This document shows positions 33,731 to 42,475 of a DNA stretch of 64,000 nucleotides, one piece after another. This DNA comes from Eubacterium_G segne. Lineage in GTDB: Bacteria; Bacillota; Clostridia; Lachnospirales; Lachnospiraceae. Position 1 is the first letter of the stretch, and each line of letters begins with the position of its first letter. The stretch covers positions 62,001 through 126,000 of the forward strand of contig NZ_JACOOZ010000009.1 of NCBI RefSeq assembly GCF_014287775.1, given 5' to 3'. Position numbers and translations under genes: made by a program. The notes below the pieces were generated by a model. That model did no database searches and had not been told where the DNA came from. It saw nothing but the letters and a program-made list of their open reading frames with translations.

Positions 33731-36028
33731 ATGGCAAAAGTAGCAGATAAATATTTTAAAGCAGACGAATGGAAAGTAATTGAAGAAGGATTCAATCCGG
33801 ATTACGGAGAAGTTTCAGAATCTATATTTTCTCTTGGAAATGAATACTTAGGAGCAAGAGGATATTTTGATGAAGGATATTCAGGAAGCAAACTTATTGG
33901 AAGTTATTTCAACGGAATATATGAAATGACAAAACCTGAATATGGTCATTATAAGGGAATAGCAGATTTTACTGAATTTATGGTAAACTCAGTAGACTGG
34001 TTATATACAAGAATTGAAATTGATGGGGAACAGTTAGATTTAGCCACATCAGAATTTGAAGATTTTGTTAGGGAAATTGATATGAAGACAGGCATTCTTA
34101 CAAGAAGCTTTGTTTGGAAAACAAAATCAGGAAAGAGACTTGCAGTTAAATTTGAAAGATTTGTTTCAATGACTCAGGTTAAGAGAACAACACAGAAAAT
34201 TACTATTAAACCAATTGGATTTAGTGGAGAAATATATATAACATCAGGTCTTGATTTCTCACAGATACATAGAAATGAAAGAAAGAATTTATGGGATTGC
34301 AAGCCTGGAACAATAGAAAAGGGCGAAGATATTTTTATGGGTATTGACGGAACTACTATCAATACCAAATTAAAGGTATATTCAAGCTGCAAAGTTAATG
34401 CAGAATATGAAAGCCTTGAAGAAGTTAACGAAGAGAAAATTGTCGCAGTTAAGTTAAAAGCTAATCTTGAGGATGGTAAGGATTATGTTCTTACTAAGGT
34501 TACAAATAATGTCACATTAAGAGATGACGGAGATTTGGCTGTATATGATAAAGAAGTTGAGGCTGTAAAATCTGAAACAGAAACTGCATGCACATTGTAT
34601 GACAAGTTAGAAAAAGAAAATATTGACTGGTGGAAGAAAGTATGGGACAGCTCAGATATAACTATAGCAAATGATCCTGAAAACCAGCAGGGTATCCGTT
34701 TCTGTATTTTCCAGATGTATCAGACATATCATGGTGCAGTGGAAGGTACTAATATTGGAGCAAAAGGCTTAACAGGTGAAGCTTATAATGGTAATGCTTT
34801 CTGGGATACAGAAACATATTGTTTGCCATTCTTTATATTCAACAATCAGGAAGCAGCAAGAAACTTACTTTATTTCCGTTATAAAACTTTGGATGAAGCA
34901 AGAAAGAGAGCAGAAGTTCTTGATTGTAAGGGAGCATTCTATCCAATCGCTACTATTAGTGGTAGAGAGTGCTGTAATTTATGGCAGCATGCAAGCTTAC
35001 AGCTTCAGGCATCTACAGCAGTAGCTTACGGTGTATGGTTCTACGAAAAGATGTTTGATGACAAGGATTTCCTTAAGAAATACGGTCTTGAAATGCTCAT
35101 AGAAATCTCAAGAATGCTTGCTACAAGAGGTGATTTCAACAGAGAAGGGAAATATGGTTACTATTGTGTAATGGGACCTGATGAATTCCAAATGATGGTA
35201 CATAACAACTCATACACAAACTATATGGCAAAATTCACATTGGAATACACTCTTGACAAAATAAATGAAATCAAGTCAGAAGATCCGGATGCTTACAAGA
35301 AGGTTGCTGAGAAGGTAGCTTTTGATGAAAGCGAAATGGATACATGGAAGAACATTAAGGATAACATGATTTTGCTTTATGATGATAAAACAAAATTGTT
35401 TGAACAGCATGATGGTTTCTTTAAATTACCACACTTAGATGTTGATTCAATTCCAATTAGTGACTTCCCATTATATGACAACTGGTCATATGATAGAATT
35501 TACAGAAATGATATGATTAAACAGCCTGACGTATTAATGTTTATGTTGTTGTTTATTTCAAAGTTCTCACAGGAACAGTTAAAGGCAAACTATGAGTATT
35601 ATGAACCATGTTGTATACATGAAAGCTCATTATCACCTTCAGTACATTCAATTTTGGCATCACAGCTTAAGAAGGATGATGAGGCATATGATTTCTTTGG
35701 ATTTGCAACAAGATTAGATTTAGACAACTACAACAGAAACACAAATCAGGGAATCCATACAACAAGTATTGCGGCAGCATGGATGAATATTGTATACGGT
35801 TTCGGTGGACTTAGAAGTGACGGCGAAAAGTTAAGCGTTGCACCATCAATTCCAAAGAACTGGGGCGGATATTCATTTAACATCAGCTACAAGGGTGTTG
35901 TAATTGAAATTAAGGTAGACAAGGAAAATGTATACATTAAGACAAAGGGCGACGGCGTTGTTGAACTTAATGTATATGGCAAAAATGTTGAAATAAATAG
36001 CGAAGGCTATAAGTGTGAAGTAGAATAA
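33731..36028 (+). CDS. GH65 alpha-glucoside phosphorylase (first of pair)
   Basis: The complete 765-residue GH65 enzyme has an N-terminal beta-sandwich (1-270), linker helices, an alpha/alpha barrel (about 320-690) and a C-terminal sheet. The general acid is E485 in VMGPDEFQ. The substrate-binding stretch FWDTETYCLPFF (about 358-369) is conserved. Where many maltose phosphorylases have GAFYPWES it reads GAFYPIATISGRECC, which points to a different aglycone pocket, as in nigerose, kojibiose or glucosyl-rhamnose phosphorylases. It yields beta-glucose 1-phosphate in the cytoplasm for PgmB at 39439. Substrate is unproven; nearby GH87 suggests alpha-1,3-linked glucose. Confidence 0.92.
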   Translation: MAKVADKYFKADEWKVIEEGFNPDYGEVSESIFSLGNEYLGARGYFDEGYSGSKLIGSYFNGIYEMTKPEYGHYKGIADFTEFMVNSVDWLYTRIEIDGEQLDLATSEFEDFVREIDMKTGILTRSFVWKTKSGKRLAVKFERFVSMTQVKRTTQKITIKPIGFSGEIYITSGLDFSQIHRNERKNLWDCKPGTIEKGEDIFMGIDGTTINTKLKVYSSCKVNAEYESLEEVNEEKIVAVKLKANLEDGKDYVLTKVTNNVTLRDDGDLAVYDKEVEAVKSETETACTLYDKLEKENIDWWKKVWDSSDITIANDPENQQGIRFCIFQMYQTYHGAVEGTNIGAKGLTGEAYNGNAFWDTETYCLPFFIFNNQEAARNLLYFRYKTLDEARKRAEVLDCKGAFYPIATISGRECCNLWQHASLQLQASTAVAYGVWFYEKMFDDKDFLKKYGLEMLIEISRMLATRGDFNREGKYGYYCVMGPDEFQMMVHNNSYTNYMAKFTLEYTLDKINEIKSEDPDAYKKVAEKVAFDESEMDTWKNIKDNMILLYDDKTKLFEQHDGFFKLPHLDVDSIPISDFPLYDNWSYDRIYRNDMIKQPDVLMFMLLFISKFSQEQLKANYEYYEPCCIHESSLSPSVHSILASQLKKDDEAYDFFGFATRLDLDNYNRNTNQGIHTTSIAAAWMNIVYGFGGLRSDGEKLSVAPSIPKNWGGYSFNISYKGVVIEIKVDKENVYIKTKGDGVVELNVYGKNVEINSEGYKCEVE

Positions 36029-36029
36029 A

Positions 36030-38213
36030 ATGATTGATTGGAAATTAAAAGAAGAAGGATTTGACAAAGAAAAAATATCGTACCTGGGAAATAAGTTTTT
36101 AACAGGTAACGGATATATGGGAGTAAGAGGAACCCTTGCTGAATATGGTAAGGAAAATCTCGCAGCCATCAACCTTGCCGGTATTTATGATAAGGTGGGA
36201 GATGGCTGGAGGGAGCCTCTTAACGCTCCAAATGGTTTTTATACATATCTCGTTGTTGACGGTGAAGTTTTAAAATTACCTGATGTTAATCCGGAAGTTC
36301 ATTACACAGAACTTGATTACAGAAATGGTATTTTCACCAGACATTCAGAATGGGATACGGCAAGAGGAAAAATCACCTTTGACAGCGAAAGATTTGTCAG
36401 CATGAGTGATGTACATTTAGGTGGAATGAAGTTTAAGGTTACTGCTGATTTTCATGCTGATGTAGAAGTTGTGTATGGTATAGACGGTGATGTGTGGGAT
36501 ATCAACGGACCACATTATGACAAACTTGAATATATCGAAAATGATGTTATCGGCATTATTGGAACAACTCACGAAAAAGGATATAAAGTAGCTGTATGTG
36601 GTGGAGATAAGACAAGTTTCCCTTGCGAAAAGAAGATTAATGTTCATGATAAGAAGGTTCTTAAGAGCATTAATTTTGTAACAGATATTAACAAAGAATA
36701 TGTTATAGAGCGTTTCTTTGGAGTATATACAAGTAAGGATTGCGAAAATTGTGTTGAGGAAGCATCAAAAGAAGTGACTGTAGCTTTAAGAAACGGTTAT
36801 GAAGATGCCATAGAGAAGCACAAGGATAAATGGAACAGTCTTTGGGAAAACTCACAGGTAATTGTAGAAGGTGATGATAAGGCAATGGAAGCTCTTAATT
36901 ATTCACTTTATCATTTACATTGTATAGCTCCAAGACACACTGACAGCCTTTCAATAGCTGCAAGAGGACTTTCAGGACAGACATATAAGGGAGCTGTTTT
37001 CTGGGATACGGAAATGTTTATTTTAGATTTTTTCCTTATGACAGAGCCTAAGGTTGCAAAGAGTCTTATGAAATACAGAATAGATTCTCTTAGCGGTGCA
37101 AAGGAAAAGGCAAAGAGCTATGGCTTAGATGGTGCCTTTTATGCATGGGAAAGTCAGGAAGGCGGATTTGACGCATGTTCTGATTACAATGTTGTAGATG
37201 TATTTACAAAGCGTCCTATGAGAACATTTTTCAAAGATAAGCAGGTGCATATTTCATCAGCAGTTGTTTACGGTATTGGAAAATACTTAAAGACAACAGG
37301 AGATACATCTATTTTATCAGAAGGTGGTGCTCATACAATTATTGAATGTGCATTGTTCTACTACAGCCTTTTACTTAAGAGAGCTGTCAGGGACTACTAT
37401 GAGATACATGATGTAATCGGACCTGATGAATATCATGAGAGAGTAAATAATAATGGTTACACAAACAGAATGGCAAAATATACCTTTGAAGAAGCTGTAA
37501 ACGTTATTAATTTAAAGGATGAATTATCAGAAGAAGAGCAGGAAATCTTAAGTCAGTATGATTTAGATGACCTGAAAAATAAATTTACTGATGCTGCAGA
37601 GAATTTATTTATCCCTCAGCCAAACGAAAATGGTGTTATACCACAGTTTGACGGATATTTTGATTTAGAAGATGCAAGCATTGATGAAGTAAGAAGCAGA
37701 TTATTAGACCCTAAAGAATATTGGGGCGGTGCATATGGTGTAGCCAGCCATACCCAGGTAATCAAACAGGCAGATGTTGTTACATGGCTTAATATGTTCT
37801 CAAAGGAATTTGACTTAGATACAATGTTAAAGAATTTGGAATATTATGAGACAAGAACTGAACATGGTTCTTCTCTTAGCGCATGTATGTATGCATTGTT
37901 AGCATGCAAGTGCAACAGACCTGATAAGGCATATGACTTCTTTATGAAGTCAGCTTCAGCAGATATAAAGCAGGGTGGTAAAGAATGGGCCGGTTTGGTT
38001 TATATCGGTGGAACACATCCGGCAGCCGCAGGAGGTGCTTATATGGTAGCACTTCAGGGATTTGGAGGCTTAAGCTTTGATGGAGATGAAATCATTGTAA
38101 AACCAAATCTTCCGGAAAGCTGGAACAGATTATGCTTCAGAGTTAATTACAATAATAGATTATATGAGATTGATATTAACGAAGCAGGAGTCACAAAAAA
38201 AGAATTAAGTTAA
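36030..38213 (+). CDS. GH65 alpha-glucoside phosphorylase (second of pair)
   Basis: The 727-residue GH65 enzyme starts one base after the stop of its neighbour, so translation is coupled. The general acid is E467 in VIGPDEYHE. The substrate-cleft motifs VFWDTEMFILDFF (about 323-335) and GAFYAWESQEGG are closer to the kojibiose/trehalose-phosphorylase type than the first enzyme. The two differ widely, so they probably split different linkages or chain lengths of the same glucan. The product is beta-glucose 1-phosphate. It is the last gene of the LacI-controlled operon and is followed by a hairpin. Confidence 0.92.
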   Translation: MIDWKLKEEGFDKEKISYLGNKFLTGNGYMGVRGTLAEYGKENLAAINLAGIYDKVGDGWREPLNAPNGFYTYLVVDGEVLKLPDVNPEVHYTELDYRNGIFTRHSEWDTARGKITFDSERFVSMSDVHLGGMKFKVTADFHADVEVVYGIDGDVWDINGPHYDKLEYIENDVIGIIGTTHEKGYKVAVCGGDKTSFPCEKKINVHDKKVLKSINFVTDINKEYVIERFFGVYTSKDCENCVEEASKEVTVALRNGYEDAIEKHKDKWNSLWENSQVIVEGDDKAMEALNYSLYHLHCIAPRHTDSLSIAARGLSGQTYKGAVFWDTEMFILDFFLMTEPKVAKSLMKYRIDSLSGAKEKAKSYGLDGAFYAWESQEGGFDACSDYNVVDVFTKRPMRTFFKDKQVHISSAVVYGIGKYLKTTGDTSILSEGGAHTIIECALFYYSLLLKRAVRDYYEIHDVIGPDEYHERVNNNGYTNRMAKYTFEEAVNVINLKDELSEEEQEILSQYDLDDLKNKFTDAAENLFIPQPNENGVIPQFDGYFDLEDASIDEVRSRLLDPKEYWGGAYGVASHTQVIKQADVVTWLNMFSKEFDLDTMLKNLEYYETRTEHGSSLSACMYALLACKCNRPDKAYDFFMKSASADIKQGGKEWAGLVYIGGTHPAAAGGAYMVALQGFGGLSFDGDEIIVKPNLPESWNRLCFRVNYNNRLYEIDINEAGVTKKELS

Positions 38214-38249
38214 TAAAAAAGCATTAGAGGTTTTATAATCTCTAATGCT
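38214..38249 (-). terminator. Terminator between GH65 operon and LacI gene
   Basis: GCATTAGAG (38221-38229) pairs with CTCTAATGC (38240-38248). Six As on the + strand give a T-run for the LacI transcript. It is weaker for the GH65 operon. Confidence 0.8.
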
Positions 38250-38258
38250 ATTGAACGA

Positions 38259-39272
38259 TTAGGAGATAGTCCTAACACTGTTACGTTCCGTGATAGATGT
38301 GTGAAGTAAAACTTCATATTGTTTTGGTTTCTTATGTTCAAGAAGCTGTAGCATGAAGTCCACTGCTATACGACCTTTAAGGTCCATGTCCTGATGGATG
38401 GATGTAAGTGGTGGCTCGATGATGTTGCAAATGCTTAAATCATCGAAACCAACGACGGATACCTGTTCAGGAATTTTGATTTTAAGCTTATGGAGGTTAG
38501 CAATAATGCTACCGGCAAGGGTATCGGCAGTTGTAACAACACCTGTTATCTCAGGATGAGATGCCAAGGTTTTTGCAATTGCACGGGTTCCTTTTAAGTC
38601 CATGCCACATTCGAATACCAGTGATTCATCAAATGGAATACCGGCTTCGGTAAGGGCTGCCTTATAACCAAGGAAACGTTCCATAAGAACACCACCGTCT
38701 TTTATGTGAAGTGAAGCAAAGGCAATCTTTTTATGACCGTTTTGAATGAGATACTTAGTGGATGAATTACTTCCACCAAAGTCATCAAGACCTACATTAC
38801 AGATTCCTTTGTGATGTACATAACTATCAACTAAAACGATTGGTATTTTTAAAGTGCTGATTTCATCAAAGAATTCATCCTTAAAAATACCTGCAAGGAA
38901 GAGACCATCAATATCCCATGTGTGGAGAAAAGCCTGAAGCTGTTCGGCAGTTTCAACGGTGCGAAGCATGAGATAATATCCGTTTTCACGGAGAACATGT
39001 TCTAATATTCCAATAAACTTTGAGAGGAATGGGTCTTCCATAAAATTAGAGCCTTTATCAGTTACTATATGGTTTACGAAACCGATAACTTTTGAGGATC
39101 TTGAAACAAGAGAACGGGCAGACATATTTGGGACATACCCAAGTTCTTCAATAGCTGTGTTAATTCTGGCAACAGTGTCGGCTGAAACGCGACCGGATTT
39201 GCCATTAATAACATTTGATACGGTTGTTGGGCTTACCCCTACAACCTGGGCAATATCTTTTATTGTAACCAT
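38259..39272 (-). CDS. LacI-family transcriptional regulator of the alpha-glucan regulon
   Basis: The 337-residue protein has an N-terminal LacI helix-turn-helix (IKDIAQVVGVSPTTVSNVING, about 4-24) with hinge helix (PNMSARSLVSR, about 53-63). A periplasmic-binding-protein-like sugar domain (about 65-330) follows, with the closing VSVVGFDDLSI motif. It would release DNA when a sugar from the glucan binds. It lies between the phosphorylase operon and pgmB. Its own promoter carries a one-mismatch copy of the palindrome found at the transport and surface-protein promoters, so it most likely represses all three and itself. Confidence 0.93.
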   Translation of the reverse strand: MVTIKDIAQVVGVSPTTVSNVINGKSGRVSADTVARINTAIEELGYVPNMSARSLVSRSSKVIGFVNHIVTDKGSNFMEDPFLSKFIGILEHVLRENGYYLMLRTVETAEQLQAFLHTWDIDGLFLAGIFKDEFFDEISTLKIPIVLVDSYVHHKGICNVGLDDFGGSNSSTKYLIQNGHKKIAFASLHIKDGGVLMERFLGYKAALTEAGIPFDESLVFECGMDLKGTRAIAKTLASHPEITGVVTTADTLAGSIIANLHKLKIKIPEQVSVVGFDDLSICNIIEPPLTSIHQDMDLKGRIAVDFMLQLLEHKKPKQYEVLLHTSITERNSVRTIS

Positions 39273-39312
39273 AGTTTATCTAAGTCCTTTCTATAAAATA
39301 ACGATATTTTAC

Positions 39313-39326
39313 GTTTAACGTAAAAC
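39313..39326. promoter_or_regulatory. LacI-type operator, site 2 (autoregulatory)
   Basis: GTTTAACGTAAAAC differs from the perfect sites in one base. It sits inside a longer inverted repeat, TTTTACGTT-T-AACGTAAAA (39307-39325). It lies in the 166-bp gap between the divergent LacI and pgmB genes, 41 bases upstream of the LacI start. Confidence 0.75.
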
Positions 39327-39438
39327 CATAAGTAAATTCTAGCATTAATAGAAGGATTTTAAAATAGTAAAAATTTATAATTTAGTATACATTTTTTTTA
39401 TAGTTATAACCAAAAAATGATATAAAAAGGAGGAAAAA

Positions 39439-40083
39439 ATGCAGGGAGTAATATTTGATTTAGACGGAGTGCTTGTTTCTACAGATGAATTACATTATCA
39501 GGCATGGAAAAAACTTGCAGATGAACTTGGAATCACAGATTTCAACAGAGAGGACAATGTAAGACAAAGAGGAGTAAGCAGAATGGCATCTCTTGAGGTT
39601 GTACTTGAAAAGGGTGACAAAGAATATTCCGAAGAAGAGAAAGTTGAGATGGCAGAAAGAAAGAATGACTATTACAAGGAAATGTTACAGTCATTAGATG
39701 ACAGCGCAGTATTGCCTGGAGCGTTTGACACATTGAAAATGCTTAGAGATAGAGGTATACTTACAGCTGTTGGTTCTGCAAGTAAAAACGCACCATTAAT
39801 ACTTGAAAAGACAGGTTTATTACCACTTATTGACAAAATAAGCTGCGGACTTGATGTAACGAAGTCAAAACCTGATCCTGAAGTATTTTTAGTAGCTGCA
39901 TCTAAGTTGGAACTTACACCGGAAAATTGCCTTGTAGTTGAAGATGCAAAAGCAGGAATTGATGCTGCAAAAGCAGGAGGCATGAAATCTCTTGGTGTAG
40001 GACCTTTCCATGATGAACTTGGAGCAGACTTTCATTCAAGAACACTGGCAACAGTAGATAATTGGGAGGAAATATTATGCTAA
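39439..40083 (+). CDS. pgmB: Beta-phosphoglucomutase
   Basis: The 214-residue HAD-superfamily enzyme opens GVIFDLDGV with nucleophile D7 and acid/base D9. The helical cap contains RQRGVSRMASLE. Core motifs are VGSASKN, KSKPDPE and VVEDAKAG. This is the beta-PGM pattern: it turns beta-glucose 1-phosphate, the product of inverting GH65 phosphorylases, into glucose 6-phosphate. It is cytosolic. The ribosome site is AAAGGAGG. It is divergent from the LacI gene and overlaps the next gene (ATGCTAA), so the mutase and membrane glycosidase genes form an operon. Confidence 0.95.
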   Translation: MQGVIFDLDGVLVSTDELHYQAWKKLADELGITDFNREDNVRQRGVSRMASLEVVLEKGDKEYSEEEKVEMAERKNDYYKEMLQSLDDSAVLPGAFDTLKMLRDRGILTAVGSASKNAPLILEKTGLLPLIDKISCGLDVTKSKPDPEVFLVAASKLELTPENCLVVEDAKAGIDAAKAGGMKSLGVGPFHDELGADFHSRTLATVDNWEEILC

Positions 40084-41684
40084 AAGAAAACAATAGCACG
40101 GAAACAAAAACAGACAAGCCTATTGGTGGAAAAGCCGGATTTATAATAGGCTGCGTGATAATTTACTGGTTAGCACTTGGCATTGTGTGGGGCTGTGTAA
40201 GCCTTCCGGGTGCAATTGATAAAATGTCACAAAAAAGTGAAATAAAGAACAGCAAAGTAGTTCTTTATGATGGACCTAAGTCATTAAAAGATGCAACAGC
40301 AGAAGATTTGTCGGTTGTATCAGAAGCAGAAAGAGATATGTCTTTAAAGCATTGTACAGATACTAAGGTAACTGTAAACGGAAATGACTGTTATGTATAT
40401 GATACAAACGTAAACAACACACATGCATGGGTTGGATCATATATGCCGAAATTATCAAGAACTCCAATAACATATTTTGATTTTGAAGGTACAGTTGAAA
40501 TTACCGTAAAGGCTGAAAATATTGATATTAAGTCAGTAACAGTAAGACCACTTAAATATGATATTAAGCCTGAAATCAATACTAAGGATCATACAGTAAC
40601 ATTCCGTGTAAACACACCGGATACATATACTGTAGAATTTAACAACAGCACTCAGAGAGCAGTACATATTTTTGCTAATGAGTTAGAAAATCCTGAAGAT
40701 ATTCCTGATGCAAAGGATGATGATGTATTCTACATCGGACCTGGTGAATGGAATATTGAAAACATGGTATTATCAGATAACCAGACATTATACATTTCAG
40801 GTGGTGCCGTAGTTCATGGTATTGCAAATGCAAACTTTGCAAAGAATGTTACAGTTTGCGGACGTGGTATTATTGATAATTCAAACCTTGAAGGATGGAA
40901 AGGCAGATCAGCCAGCGTTCCACTTAAGTTTGATAACTGCCAGGATGTAACAATTGATGGTATCATTTCATTAAACTCAAATGCATGGTGCCTTCAGGTT
41001 TACAACACAATCGGTGCTGACATTAACAATGTTAAGATACTTACAGCAAGACCAAATGGCGACGGAATGTCAATCCAGTCAACAAAGAGTGCAAAAATCA
41101 CAAACTCATTTGTTCGTGCATGGGATGATGCTTTAGTTGTAAAGAATTATGATGAAAACTCAGCAAACATCAGCTTCAAGAACATTCAGGTTTGGACAGA
41201 CCTTGCACAGTCAATGGAAATTGGATACGAAACAAACAAAGGTCAGAACGAAAAATCAACAATTACAAATGTTTCATTTGAAGATATAACAATTTTACAT
41301 AACTTCCATAAGCCGGCATTATCAATTCATAACGCCGATGATGCAGCTGTATCAGATATTAAATATAAGAACATTGTAGTAGAAGATGCAGAAATGGGAA
41401 GAGGAGACGGAACAACAGATCTTATCGATTTCTCAATTGTTAAGAATGATAACTGGTCTTCAACACAGGAAAGAGGAACAATTTCTAACGTAACTATTGA
41501 TGGATTTAAGGTATTAGATGGTGCTAAGACTTTAATGGTTAAGTTCAAAGGTTATGATGCTGAACACAACATTTCAGATGTAACAATTAAGGGATTGAAC
41601 ATTAAGGGTGAAAGCATTACAAATGATTCAAAATGTGTAAGCATTGATGCTAATACAACATCAAATATCAAGATAGAAAAGTAG
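40077..41684 (+). CDS. Membrane-anchored beta-helix glycosidase (GH49/GH28-clan-like)
   Basis: The ATG at 40077 lies after GGAGGAAATATT and overlaps pgmB by 7 bases. The 535-residue product has one N-terminal membrane helix (about 21-43), so the enzyme faces outward. An N-terminal beta-sandwich (about 60-205), as in dextranase and isopullulanase, is followed by a right-handed beta-helix. Acidic residues D329 (NGDGMS) and D350/D351 (WDDALVV) are placed like the three catalytic Asp residues of clan GH-N. Their 21/22 spacing resembles GH28, but the GH28 GHG and RIK motifs are absent. With phosphorylases and GH87 nearby, an alpha-glucan is the likely substrate. The exact family needs a profile search. 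Confidence 0.75.
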   Translation: MLKENNSTETKTDKPIGGKAGFIIGCVIIYWLALGIVWGCVSLPGAIDKMSQKSEIKNSKVVLYDGPKSLKDATAEDLSVVSEAERDMSLKHCTDTKVTVNGNDCYVYDTNVNNTHAWVGSYMPKLSRTPITYFDFEGTVEITVKAENIDIKSVTVRPLKYDIKPEINTKDHTVTFRVNTPDTYTVEFNNSTQRAVHIFANELENPEDIPDAKDDDVFYIGPGEWNIENMVLSDNQTLYISGGAVVHGIANANFAKNVTVCGRGIIDNSNLEGWKGRSASVPLKFDNCQDVTIDGIISLNSNAWCLQVYNTIGADINNVKILTARPNGDGMSIQSTKSAKITNSFVRAWDDALVVKNYDENSANISFKNIQVWTDLAQSMEIGYETNKGQNEKSTITNVSFEDITILHNFHKPALSIHNADDAAVSDIKYKNIVVEDAEMGRGDGTTDLIDFSIVKNDNWSSTQERGTISNVTIDGFKVLDGAKTLMVKFKGYDAEHNISDVTIKGLNIKGESITNDSKCVSIDANTTSNIKIEK

Positions 41685-41694
41685 GAGGTGCCAC

Positions 41695-42315
41695 ATGAAG
41701 AAAAAAGGAATAATATTAATGGCAGTGCTTTTAGTAGTATTTGTCGGATTGGCTATAGCAGTTAAATCAGCTGATTCTTCTACAAAAATGGACAAAAAGA
41801 ATCTAACTGTAGTTACAGCACCGGATCAGAAGGAAGCACAGGAAAATGAACAGTTCACAGTTCCTGAATATAAATCAGCAGAAGTAAAAGGTGAAAACGT
41901 TGCTTTAAAGGGTAAAGCAAGTGCAAACGGATACACAGATGTTTACACACCTGTTTACGCAAATGATGGTGATAGAGATACAACATCATATTGGGAAGGT
42001 GCAGGAAAAGGTGATGACGAAATCACAATTGATTTAAAGAAAGTCTACAATGTTCATACAGTAAGACTTGCAGTTAACCCGGCTACAATCTGGGGTGCAA
42101 GAAAGCAGACGCTTTCAATTAGCGTAAGTGAAGATGGAAAAGACTATAAAGAAATAGTTGCATCAAAGGAATATGAATTTGATCCTAAGGCAGGAAACGA
42201 AGTAACAATTCCGTTTGATGAAGTTAAGGCACAGTATGTTCGTGTAACAATTACAAAGAACACAGGTGCAAAGGGTGGACAGCTCGCAGAGTTCGAAATC
42301 TATTCTAATGATTAA
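41695..42315 (+). CDS. Membrane-anchored F5/8 type C (CBM32-like) protein
   Basis: The 206-residue protein starts with a membrane helix (about 5-22) and a short spacer. A single discoidin domain (about 62-204) contains NVALKGKASANG, ANDGDRDTTSYWEG and the closing GGQLAEFEIYS. Such domains bind galactose- or glucose-containing glycans. It carries no catalytic part. The gene begins 10 bases after the beta-helix enzyme, with ribosome site TAGGAGG, so the two probably work together on the outer membrane face: one cuts, one binds. A terminator follows. Confidence 0.85.
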   Translation: MKKKGIILMAVLLVVFVGLAIAVKSADSSTKMDKKNLTVVTAPDQKEAQENEQFTVPEYKSAEVKGENVALKGKASANGYTDVYTPVYANDGDRDTTSYWEGAGKGDDEITIDLKKVYNVHTVRLAVNPATIWGARKQTLSISVSEDGKDYKEIVASKEYEFDPKAGNEVTIPFDEVKAQYVRVTITKNTGAKGGQLAEFEIYSND

Positions 42316-42344
42316 CTGGTATTAAAGTTAATACTTGCCACATA

Positions 42345-42402
42345 AAAATGCTCATACCATTTGAATTTCTCTCATTCGTTTAGGTGGTATGGGCGTTTTT
42401 TT
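42345..42402 (+). terminator. Terminator after pgmB operon
   Basis: AAAAATGCTCATACCA pairs with TGGTATGGGCGTTTTT (two G-T pairs) and is followed by seven Ts. Confidence 0.9.
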
Positions 42403-42432
42403 ATGGATAAAAATAAGCATTTCAAACATACA

Positions 42433-42460
42433 AAAAGCGGCTGGTAATAAACCAACCGCC
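42433..42460 (-). terminator. Terminator of the sortase gene
   Basis: Read on the minus strand, GCGGTTGGT pairs with ACCAGCCGC (one G-T pair) and is followed by TTTTT. Confidence 0.85.
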
Positions 42461-42475
42461 AATGTAGCATCAATA

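Noticed and set aside
40077..41684. Polygalacturonase (GH28) call for the membrane beta-helix enzyme
   Set aside because: Asp spacing fits but the GHG and RIK motifs of GH28 are missing, and the N-terminal beta-sandwich and neighbours point to alpha-glucan. Left as GH49/GH28-clan-like.
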